Source of the DNA: Saprospiraceae bacterium UBA6168
GTDB lineage: Bacteria; Bacteroidota; Bacteroidia; Chitinophagales; Saprospiraceae
Length of the DNA stretch: 8,204 nt
NCBI GenBank assembly: GCA_002435785.1
Contig: DIUC01000034.1
Location: 42,504-50,707, forward strand
Direction: 5' to 3'
Shown: piece after piece, positions 1-4,871 of the stretch
Layout of the letters: each line of letters opens with the position of its first letter
Numbering within the stretch: position 1 is the stretch's first letter
Made by a program: the position numbers and the translations under genes
The notes under the pieces: generated by a model
Database searches by the model: none
What the model saw: only the letters and a program-made list of their open reading frames with translations
What the model was told of the DNA's origin: nothing

Positions 1-362
1 TCGTTGGAGACTTATTGACTTGGAAGGGTTCCGGATGAAAAAAGCAAGATTCTTCAAAAAAAGTGTAAACTTCAAATGCGATGGTACTTGAGGTTTCTGG
101 TTTTCAGTTTTATGGGAGCCACTGCTGAATTCACTTTTCACGAGGTGGTTGTTGGGCCACGAAAGCAGCAAAACGACTGAAACCTACATCCATATTACAA
201 AAAAAGGTTGGAACAAAATAAAAAGCCCACTTGATGACTTGGATTTGTAGCCGATTTTCTACATTTGCCGTGTTAGTACAAAGCAACTGTGAGGAAACCT
301 TAAATTAAAGCCTGCAAGCATGAAGCCAATGCCTGCCTGTCAAAAAATGCTCAAAAGTGAGC
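1..362. other. No supportable gene; AT-rich leader region
   Basis: I find no convincing gene on either strand here. A short open frame at the left edge, on the + strand in frame 2, ends with TGA at about position 91 and could be the C-terminal tail of a gene lying outside the window. It has no recognisable motif. A small hairpin GCTCA/TGAGC sits at 349-362, just before the first large palindrome. The stretch may be the end of an upstream cassette or the platform that precedes the array. Confidence 0.4.
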
Positions 363-418
363 TTCCCAAGGTGACTAAGTAAACACGCAATTGCGTGTTT
401 ACTTAGTCACCTTGGGAA
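363..418. repeat. Perfect 56-bp palindrome (hairpin 1 of a pair)
   Basis: The two 28-base arms are perfect reverse complements with no loop; the centre is GCAATTGC at 387-394. The inner part, AAGTAAACACGCA and its complement, recurs in the second hairpin 30 bp downstream, whereas the outer arm (CCCAAGGTGACT) does not. It lies just upstream of the cassette-like array and could act as a DNA cruciform, a recombination site, or a bidirectional terminator or RNA hairpin. There is no T-run beside it, so an intrinsic terminator is only one possibility. Confidence 0.9.
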
Positions 419-447
419 AGGGGCGATGCGAAAAGATTTGCTACTTT

Positions 448-500
448 CCCGAAAACGAGTAAGTAAAGACGCATTGCGGGTTTACTTACTCGTTTTCGGG
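448..500. repeat. Second long hairpin, sharing the core of the first
   Basis: The arms at 448-467 and 481-500 are 20 bases long and perfectly complementary. The centre (468-480) pairs partly through CGCA/TGCG. The core AAGTAAAnACGCA...TTGCGnGTTTACTT is shared with the palindrome at 363-418, but the outer arms differ (CCCGAAAACGAGT here against CCCAAGGTGACT there), and both arms of each hairpin changed together. It ends 7 bases before the first cassette-like junction (GTTGTTCTC at 507) and 36 bases before the start codon at 537. Confidence 0.9.
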
Positions 501-507
501 AGTGCCG

Positions 508-1708
508 TTGTTCTCGGCAAATAAAAAAAATAAAGCATGTTTAAAAATCTTTTCAAAAGAAGCAATCCAATAAGTGTAAAGAAATTCCTCCTGAATATCA
601 AGGAAGGTAATCAAACCGTTTTGGATTCGCTGAACTTGAGTCAAAGTGATTTTGAAGAAGCAAGTGGAGAAGAATTATTAAGCAACCCTGATGATTTAGC
701 TTGTGGAGTTATTCGAGTTCAAAAGAAATTTGACACCACCTTTTTTGACTTATTCGATAATATGCTGATAAAGCATCACGATAATGAAGAAGTCAAATAC
801 ATATTTTATACTCAAACGAATAATTCAGGCAAAATAATCGAAATAGCAGACTTCTTGTTTGAAGAATTTGGACATGGTTATTTTGATGACAGAAAGCATA
901 CACCATTTCACCAAAATGAAAAGATTATCAGTTTATCACAAGGGAAATATTTAACCAGTAGAGATGAAATCGTCCATGTTTGGTTGCTCGATAAATTTTC
1001 TATCGTTTTGCAATATCGAATTCAACCAATGAGACAGTTTGTATTGAGTGTTACTGAAAAGCAAGAAAAAGAGGTAAATAAATCGGTAAGAAGAAAAGGC
1101 ACAATTCTGAGCCATTTAAAATTAGATGCTAATAAACTACTTCAAGAAAATGAAATAGATAAAGAAGTAGAAATAGAAAACGGCACAATAAATTTTGTAG
1201 ATTATTTTTTTAGGCTTGAACAAAAGGAATTTGATGTATTTGATATAGTTAAGCTAAGAATCTTTGACGGTGAAAGAGAATTTAGTGAAGATGTTCAAAC
1301 TCATTTAACTCTTATGGCATCTAATAAGGTTCCTTACCAAAAAATGATTTCAATAAGCGAAAAACTAATTGAAACTTATGGAGAAGATGATTCGGGAACA
1401 TCAGAAATGGAAATCCATGATTTGGAGGCTTTAGAAGATGATTTTTGGACCGGAAGGACATGGCACTTCAACGAAATTCACGGAATATGGAATATGGATA
1501 ACAAAAACGAAAAGATGACTTATTCCGTAATGATTGAATACGATGAAGAAGATAACGGCTTCAAAATCTCAATCTTGGGATATAATTCCTTGGTTGGTTA
1601 CTTTGGAGTAAAAGATTAAAATAATTGCCGAGAACAAAGGCTTGCTGTCCATGCCGCCACAGCCAGCCGGCAAACCCAACGCTCGGCGGCACGGCAGCAA
1701 GCCAACCG
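508..1708 (+). mobile_element. Integron-cassette-like unit 1
   Basis: This unit starts with TTGTTCTCGGCAA (508-520), and the exact reverse complement TTGCCGAGAACAA lies at 1625-1637, just after the stop codon of its single gene. That relationship matches integron cassettes, where the R' half-site at the head and the R'' half-site at the tail come from the same circular cassette. The start codon at 537 is less than 30 bases from the junction, so there is little room for a private promoter. The right boundary is taken as G1708, assuming G^TT cleavage. The exact left edge is ambiguous because GTT occurs at both 507 and 510. The integrase is unknown. Confidence 0.55.
537..1619 (+). CDS. Hypothetical protein, 360 aa, cassette 1 gene
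   Basis: I do not recognise the family. The protein is acidic and soluble-looking, with no signal peptide or membrane segment. A basic N-terminus (MFKNLFKRSNP) precedes an alpha/beta-looking body. The C-terminal part (roughly residues 300-355) contains an aromatic stretch WTGRTWHFNEIHGIWNMD and then beta-strand-like segments (MTYSVMIEYDEE, FKISILGYN). The first eleven residues closely resemble those of the next gene (MLKRLFKKSNP), although the bodies do not. The start at 537 is preceded by an A-rich leader (ATAAAAAAAATAAAGC), which is typical of Bacteroidota initiation. The gene is visibly more AT-rich than the large gene at the right end, consistent with acquisition. Small stand-alone proteins of this type in cassettes are often immunity-like or accessory proteins, but nothing here proves it. 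Confidence 0.85.
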   Translation: MFKNLFKRSNPISVKKFLLNIKEGNQTVLDSLNLSQSDFEEASGEELLSNPDDLACGVIRVQKKFDTTFFDLFDNMLIKHHDNEEVKYIFYTQTNNSGKIIEIADFLFEEFGHGYFDDRKHTPFHQNEKIISLSQGKYLTSRDEIVHVWLLDKFSIVLQYRIQPMRQFVLSVTEKQEKEVNKSVRRKGTILSHLKLDANKLLQENEIDKEVEIENGTINFVDYFFRLEQKEFDVFDIVKLRIFDGEREFSEDVQTHLTLMASNKVPYQKMISISEKLIETYGEDDSGTSEMEIHDLEALEDDFWTGRTWHFNEIHGIWNMDNKNEKMTYSVMIEYDEEDNGFKISILGYNSLVGYFGVKD

Positions 1709-1715
1709 TTAGCTG
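1625..1715 (+). repeat. attC-like recombination site between units 1 and 2
   Basis: The outer half-sites are GAGAAC (1630-1635) and GTTAGCTG (1708-1715). They do not match each other but match the far ends of their own units. Inside, GGCTTGCTG (1639-1647) pairs with CAGCAAGCC (1695-1703), and GCCGCC (1653-1658) pairs with GGCGGC (1685-1690). T1648 remains unpaired on the 5' arm, and a 26-base loop closes the top. AAC...GTT spacing and an extra base on the L'' side are hallmarks of attC. The R' sequence GTTAGCT differs from the classical GTTRRRY at one position. Confidence 0.55.
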
Positions 1716-2481
1716 AAATAATAGAAAAATGCTAAAACGATTATTTAAAAAGTCGAATCCACTAATCGAGAATGAAGCATCTTCACTTCAAATAAAGAAG
1801 TACCAAGCAAATGCAGGTACATTTAGGCGGCTTTTTAAAAAGCATTTTATTTCATTTTTAAAAGAAAATAATTGGAAAGGTGATGGATTCAAATTTTATA
1901 AGGAGACTAACAATGAAACGGTATATTTGTTAGAGATTATTCCTGAAAGACGAGGTGGAGGCTATAGCGTTGCTTTTGCAATTCATTTTGATTTTATTCC
2001 GTATAGATTTGCAGACAAGATTGAAGACTATAGTTATAGTGGTTTAGATGTTCGAGGTGGATTACCTTTTGAAGTTGAAGGAAGTGGATTATTGGAATAC
2101 CCAACTTCGGAAACGGAGGTCATTAAATCATTTCTCTTTTTAAGAGAGCAGGTAATCTTAGCAGAATCCAATTTCTTTAATAAATATGGAAATTGGAAAG
2201 AACATTTCTTACAATATAGACCTGAACAAATCAATAATCGTGAACAAGAATTAGAGAGAATTACAAATTCCAGATTTTCACTTTTGTGTGCCAAGATTTT
2301 CAATCATTTAGGTGAATATCAAAGGAGCAAAGAAATGGCGGAATATGGGCTTACGACAATTAAGTATCCAACCGGAAATGGTTCATCTCTATATTCAGAA
2401 TTCATGGAATTAATAAAAACAGCTAACAATGTGTAAAACGGCAATGTGGGCTATGCGCCCACTTTGCGTTTACACTAATCG
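1709..2481 (+). mobile_element. Integron-cassette-like unit 2
   Basis: The head GTTAGCTG (1708-1715) is the exact reverse complement of CAGCTAAC (2420-2427) at the tail. The unit holds one gene, starting 20 bases after the junction and ending inside the tail hairpin, the compact packing seen in integron cassettes. Boundaries assume cleavage between G and TT at 1708/1709 and 2481/2482. Confidence 0.55.
1729..2436 (+). CDS. DUF4304-like protein, 235 aa, cassette 2 gene
   Basis: The body from about residue 30 (TFRRLFKKHFISFLKENNWKG, then DGFKFYKE, then ETVYLLEIIPER and YSVAFAIHFDFIP) resembles the DUF4304 pattern: a helix ending in an 'LKENGFKK..G..FYK' turn followed by beta strands. This rests on recalled pattern, not a search. 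The C-terminal third is helical (SRFSLLCAKIFNHLGEYQRSKEMAEYGL). The molecular function of DUF4304 is not established. No signal peptide is visible, so it is likely cytoplasmic. It starts with MLKRLFKKSNP, nearly the same as the preceding gene. The start at 1729 follows an A-rich leader 20 bases after the cassette junction. The stop (2434-2436) falls within the downstream attC-like hairpin, so the last residues (TANNV) are encoded by the recombination site itself. Confidence 0.82.
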   Translation: MLKRLFKKSNPLIENEASSLQIKKYQANAGTFRRLFKKHFISFLKENNWKGDGFKFYKETNNETVYLLEIIPERRGGGYSVAFAIHFDFIPYRFADKIEDYSYSGLDVRGGLPFEVEGSGLLEYPTSETEVIKSFLFLREQVILAESNFFNKYGNWKEHFLQYRPEQINNREQELERITNSRFSLLCAKIFNHLGEYQRSKEMAEYGLTTIKYPTGNGSSLYSEFMELIKTANNV

Positions 2482-2495
2482 TTCTCCACAACAAT
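2420..2495 (+). repeat. attC-like recombination site between units 2 and 3
   Basis: CAGCTAAC (2420-2427) is followed by a hairpin and then GTTCTCCACAACAA (2481-2494). In the hairpin GTGTAAA (2431-2437) pairs with TTTACAC (2469-2475), GCAA (2441-2444) pairs with TTGC (2464-2467), and GTGGGC (2446-2451) pairs with GCCCAC (2457-2462) around loop TATGC. A2438 and G2440 are unpaired, both on the 5' arm. This is the fold and asymmetry expected of attC, in which extrahelical bases set the recombining strand. The core GTTCTCC does not fit the classical GTTRRRY. Confidence 0.6.
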
Positions 2496-2518
2496 AAAAT
2501 AAAAAAAACAAGAAAAAA

Positions 2519-2818
2519 ATGAAAAAAATATTCATTTTAGGTTTGCTCTGCATTGCAATGGGCTTCAAAAATTATGACCAATCTACCGAGTATGATGTGA
2601 AGCAATTTTACGAAGGCGTTGATAGTGACGGAGACACCAAAGTTTTAACAAGTAGTGGAAACCTTGAAGATGCCGAAGTGATATTAGTTCCGGCAAAACT
2701 TGACGAGGGTAAATTCAAAGTGACCCCGTTGCGCCAACTCTTCCCAACCTCCCGGCAAAGCTACAAACTCAACCATGAAAAAACCCACAGTTCCAGCGGC
2801 GATTCTGCCACTTTATAA
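2519..2818 (+). pseudogene. Truncated small secreted protein, cassette 3 gene
   Basis: The open frame has 99 codons, but only about the first 68 residues look native. It begins with a likely signal peptide (MKKIFILGLLCIAMGF), followed by an acidic, strand-like region (YDVKQFYEGVDSDGDTKVL, then LEDAEVILVPAKLDEGKFKV). From about position 2722 the sequence becomes the first copy of a repeat found four times in the window, so the tail (TPLRQLFPTSRQSYKL...) is repeat-encoded. The expected C-terminus and the unit's own tail half-site (TTGTTGTGGAGAAC, complement of its head at 2481) are absent. I infer that repeat insertion or a deletion cut the cassette. The A-rich leader before 2519 matches the other two cassette genes. 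The function is unknown; the intact form would be exported across the inner membrane. Confidence 0.65.
2725..2797 (+). repeat. Repeat R, copy 1 of 4
   Basis: It begins CCCGTTGCGCCAACTCTTCC and continues through CCCGGCAAAGCTACAAACTC to CCAGCGG. Equivalent copies start at 3285, 3782 and 4029. This copy abuts the broken cassette 3 gene, and its junction at about 2722-2725 marks where that gene stops looking native. Confidence 0.85.
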
Positions 2819-2973
2819 CACAAAATACTGAATACCAATGACTTGCAAATCCACCTAAGCTGCCCACCATGCCTTTGCGACAGCCTCCAACAACGAAAAT
2901 CAGCCAAGCCGTCACATTTGGCCGCCAGAAAGTGACAAACCTCCATGGGGGACTGGCTTTGTACTGGCCGAGC
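2798..2973. other. Repeat-associated stretch with no clear gene
   Basis: There is no gene I can support. A 48-codon frame from ATG at 2869 to TAA at 3015 (MPLRQPPTTK...) runs into the tandem array and is noted only as a possible remnant. From 2911 the sequence GTCACATTTGGCC and the next two 21-base blocks lie exactly in phase with the 21-bp array that starts at 2974, so the array may once have begun earlier. Confidence 0.4.
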
Positions 2974-3120
2974 GTCACATCTGACGATGCGGAAGTCAAA
3001 CAGAAACGTGCATAAGTCACATCTGACGATGCGGAAGTCAAACAGAAACGTGCATAAGTCACATCTGACGATGCGGAAGTCACTTCTGACGATGCGGAAG
3101 TTGCTTCTGAAAGCCGCTAA
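2974..3120 (+). repeat. Tandem array of seven 21-bp units
   Basis: The units alternate between type a (GTCACATCTGACGATGC plus GGAA) and type b (GTCAAACAGAAACGTG plus CATAA) in the order a-b-a-b-a, then an a-variant starting GTCACTTCTGAC, then a degenerate unit starting GTTGCTTCTGAA. The first four units therefore form two 42-bp repeats. In one + frame the a units read VTSDDAE and the b units read VKQKRA followed by a stop; the last units read VTSDDAE-VASESR-stop. Other frames, including one on the minus strand, remain open because 21 is a multiple of 3. The array may be a decayed protein repeat or a non-coding satellite. Confidence 0.9.
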
Positions 3121-3126
3121 AATCTA

Positions 3127-3284
3127 CCGCTGGCACCATACCTCCCCCGCTGGCACCATACGTTCCACTACCTTCGGTCTTTCCATTGAAAAACGGTCTG
3201 CTCGTTACGAGCTTTGCTCGTAAACGGGCTTTGGTAGAGGCCTCCGGCCTCGCCTGCCCAAGCCGCTTATGCATGCAAATAAAA
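3127..3284 (+). repeat. Composite repeat block, copy A
   Basis: It opens with two copies of CCGCTGGCACCATAC (3127 and 3147). From 3169 to 3284 it is almost identical to copy B at 3913-4028, with an offset of exactly 744 bp and no indels. Inside are a GCTCGT/ACGAGC hairpin (3200-3212) and GAGGCC-TCC-GGCCTC (3237-3251). Repeat R copy 2 follows directly. Open frames on the minus strand exist in both copies and encode near-identical peptides, which reflects the repeat rather than proving coding. Confidence 0.88.
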
Positions 3285-3390
3285 CCCGTTGCGCCAAGCC
3301 TTCCCATCTCCCGGCAAGCTACAAACTCAACCGTGGAAAAGCCCACATTTCCAGCAATCGTTTAGCGAAGCAGCGCTTGCGGTGGGTCAA
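3285..3390 (+). repeat. Repeat R, copy 2 of 4, with tail
   Basis: It begins CCCGTTGCGCCAAGCCTTCC and continues to CCCACATTTCCAGCA. The following bases TTTAGCGAAGCAGCGCTTGC resemble the bases after copy 3 (AGAGCGAAGCGGGGCTTGC), so in these two copies the repeat extends some 25-30 bp further. It ends just beyond the 3' end of the minus-strand gene. Confidence 0.8.
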
Positions 3391-3394
3391 TAGT

Positions 3395-3748
3395 TCACGA
3401 AATACTTGCGGTTACAGGTCTTACACTGCCAATTATTCCAAATTCTGAGCTTACTTTCAATTCACTTTCTAACATTTTTTCTTCAAAATCACATAATAGC
3501 AAGCTTCCGTTTATTACTACATATTGTTGGCCACATTTTAAATCGTCAAAATCATTGCCCTTGTGCCGAGGCTTTAATATTAAAATATCGCCTGAGTGTC
3601 CTTTCAAGTCCAACTTATAGTCTGATTTGAAAATCAAACATGTGTTGCTCACAATTTTAATGATACGCCCATTAATGATATTTTGACCATCAGGGCTTTC
3701 GAAGTCCCAAGGTTCAGCTACTGATATAAAATAATTTTTGATGCTCAT
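3395..3748 (-). CDS. Hypothetical protein, 117 aa, between repeat copies
   Basis: I do not recognise the family. The protein (MSIKNYFISVAEPWDFESPD...) is soluble-looking with mixed hydrophobic and charged strand-like segments (GRIIKIVSNTCLIFKSD, GDILILKPRHKG, QQYVVINGSLLLCDF) and no signal peptide or membrane helix. This pattern suggests a small beta-rich domain. The AT-rich composition and sensible amino-acid make-up distinguish it from the GC-richer repeats on both sides. The start codon is preceded by AACTAAGGTAATAAA, an A-rich leader with only a weak Shine-Dalgarno-like GG. It is the sole gene between repeat R copies 2 and 3 and the larger composite copies A and B, and looks like cargo or a relic held between direct repeats. 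The + strand frame at 3406-3630 lies antisense and is a shadow. Confidence 0.7.
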   Translation of the reverse strand: MSIKNYFISVAEPWDFESPDGQNIINGRIIKIVSNTCLIFKSDYKLDLKGHSGDILILKPRHKGNDFDDLKCGQQYVVINGSLLLCDFEEKMLESELKVSSEFGIIGSVRPVTASIS

Positions 3749-3781
3749 TTTATTACCTTAGTTTTTGCCAGTTAATTACCC

Positions 3782-3885
3782 CCCGTTGCGCCAACTCTTC
3801 CCACCCTCCCGGCAAAGCTACAAACTCACCCGTGAAAAAGCCCATAGTTTCAGCAAGCGTAGAGCGAAGCGGGGCTTGCGGCCAC
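3782..3885 (+). repeat. Repeat R, copy 3 of 4, with tail
   Basis: It begins CCCGTTGCGCCAACTCTTCC and runs through the shared GCTACAAACTC and GTGAAAAAGCCCATAG segments to an AGCGAAGC...GCTTGCGG tail matching copy 2. It lies immediately upstream of the 5' end of the minus-strand gene, so that gene's promoter must lie in or next to the repeat. Confidence 0.85.
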
Positions 3886-3888
3886 TTA

Positions 3889-4028
3889 CCCCGCTGGCAC
3901 CATACCTCCCCCTACCTTCGGTCTTTCCATTGAAAAACGGTCTGCTCGTTACGAGCTTTGCTCGTAAACGGGCTTTGGTAGAGGCCTCCGGCCTCGCCTG
4001 CCCAAGCCGCTTATGCATGCAAATATAA
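3889..4028 (+). repeat. Composite repeat block, copy B
   Basis: It begins CCCCGCTGGCACCATACC. From 3913 (TACCTTCGGTCTTTCC) onward it matches copy A base for base except for a substitution near 4026 (AAATATAACC here against AAATAAAACC in copy A). Such similarity implies a recent duplication or gene conversion. Repeat R copy 4 follows at once, as copy 2 follows block A. Confidence 0.88.
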
Positions 4029-4107
4029 CCCGTTGCTCCAACTCTTCCCACCCTCCCTGCAAAGCTACAAACCCAACTGTGAAAAAGCCCATAGTCCCAG
4101 CGGGCTT
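4029..4107 (+). repeat. Repeat R, copy 4 of 4
   Basis: It begins CCCGTTGCTCCAACTCTTCC. Its end forms a hairpin AAGCCC (4085-4090) with GGGCTT (4102-4107). It lies about 55 bp upstream of the RAYT pseudogene. A short inverted match to the repeat edge, TTGGCACAACGGG, lies at 4844-4856 beyond that pseudogene. Confidence 0.82.
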
Positions 4108-4140
4108 AAGCACATCAACTGAAAGCAGTCTTTAATTTTG

Positions 4141-4148
4141 TAGCTTTG
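4141..4148 (+). promoter_or_regulatory. Possible Bacteroidota -7 element TAGCTTTG
   Basis: TAGCTTTG matches the TAnnTTTG -7 consensus of Bacteroidota sigma factor promoters and sits 15 bases before the ATG at 4164, leaving room for a short leader. I see no clear TTTG -33 element at the usual spacing, so the call is weak. Confidence 0.3.
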
Positions 4149-4163
4149 CATGAAAGTCATACT

Positions 4164-4744
4164 ATGAGCCGGGTATTGAAAATTAAGAACGCAGCAGGCA
4201 TTTATTTCGTCACCTTTACAGTTATTCACTGGATTGACCTTTTTACAAGGGCGACTTATTGTGATATCGTATTGGATTCACTCCGGCACTGCCAAGCGAA
4301 GAAAGGTATGGTCGTTCACGCTTTTGTCATCATGTCCAGCCATTTGCCCTCATTGTTTCCAGCAAGGAAGGCGGCGAGCCATTGTCCGGCATCATCCGTG
4401 ACTTCAAGAAACATACCTCCAAGGAAATTGTAAAGACCGTACAAACTATTCCAGAAAGCCGTCGTGAATGGTTGTTGAGGGCATTTGGCAATGCTGGCAT
4501 GCACAACCCGAACAATACCAATTTTCAGGTCTGGCAACAGGACAGCCACCCAGTTGAATTGGTCACCTTAAAGTTCACCGTTGAAAAGCTGAATTATATC
4601 CACCAAAACCCTGTGGCCGCCAAAATTGTATTCGATGCGGCAGACTATGTGAACTCCAGTGCGACTGCTTATGTTGGAAAGGCATTGGAGTGTCCCTTGG
4701 AGATTGTACTTTTGGAGGTGCATGGCTTGGGCTGGAATGAGTAG
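4164..4744 (+). pseudogene. REP-associated tyrosine transposase (RAYT, Y1/HUH), frameshifted
   Basis: The first frame (from ATG 4164) reads MSRVLKIKNAAGIYFVTFTV, then IDLFTR and LDSLRHCQAKKGMVVHAFVIMSS. The second frame continues from about 4349 with LIVSSKEGGEPLSGIIRDFK, then SRREWLLRAF, WQQDSHPVEL and KLNYIHQNPVAAKIV to the stop at 4744. Together they match a full-length IS200-like RAYT protein of about 190 residues, as found widely in Bacteroidota. These enzymes cut single-stranded REP hairpins using an HUH pair and a tyrosine; the YIHQNP region carries the conserved tyrosine. The frame breaks at 4338-4350, where the expected SNHVHLI reads SSH-L-P: four bases fewer than needed, removing the second histidine. 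The protein should be inactive even if the frame were bypassed. I prefer ATG 4164 over the upstream TTG at 4146, since family proteins start near this point. Confidence 0.85.
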
Positions 4745-4764
4745 CACTTTAGCCCTCCGGGCTT

Positions 4765-4781
4765 GGCGGTTGCAAACCGCC
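4765..4781. repeat. Short hairpin after the RAYT pseudogene
   Basis: GGCGGTT (4765-4771) and AACCGCC (4775-4781) pair around a GCA loop. Located 20 bp after the pseudogene stop, this could be a REP-type palindrome, the usual substrate of RAYT enzymes, or part of a terminator. Confidence 0.6.
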
Positions 4782-4789
4782 TGATGTAA

Positions 4790-4822
4790 GCTTTCAAGTT
4801 ACGCTGCGCTAAACTTGAAAGC
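4790..4822. terminator. Hairpin followed by T-run, possible terminator
   Basis: GCTTTCAAGTT (4790-4800) and AACTTGAAAGC (4812-4822) form an 11-bp stem with an 11-base loop. GTTTTTTGGGG follows at 4830, a few bases beyond the stem, so on the + strand it could end transcription from the RAYT side. A second member of a REP pair is the alternative. Confidence 0.5.
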
Positions 4823-4871
4823 GCTTAAAGTTTTTTGGGGTACTTGGCACAACGGGTGAAGCCGTAAAGTG

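Noticed and set aside
2034..2303. Minus-strand 89-codon frame within the DUF4304-like gene
   Set aside because: It lies fully antisense to a better-supported gene, has no leader, and its composition is not protein-like.
1625..2495. Classical attC sites of a class 1-type integron
   Set aside because: The fold and matched ends agree, but the core triplets after GTT (CTC, and AGC) break the RRR rule. I call them attC-like only, and no intI or attI is visible.
2869..3015. 48-aa coding frame MPLRQPPTTK... running into the tandem array
   Set aside because: It is short, has no visible initiation signal, and its end is a repeat unit with a stop. It is kept only as a possible remnant in the notes for that stretch.
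2974..3120. CRISPR array
   Set aside because: The units are contiguous with no unique spacers; the alternation of two fixed 21-mers is a tandem satellite pattern, and no cas genes are present.
3080..3346. Minus-strand gene MGFSTVEFVACREMG... and its near-copy at 3818-4051
   Set aside because: Both frames lie entirely within the composite repeat and are alike only because the repeat is duplicated. They span hairpins and repeat R, with no sign of protein-level selection.
4146..4163. TTG start for the RAYT gene, adding MHESHT
   Set aside because: The ATG at 4164 gives the N-terminus expected for the family (MSRVLKI.NAAGIYFVT), and the TTG overlaps the likely -7 promoter element.
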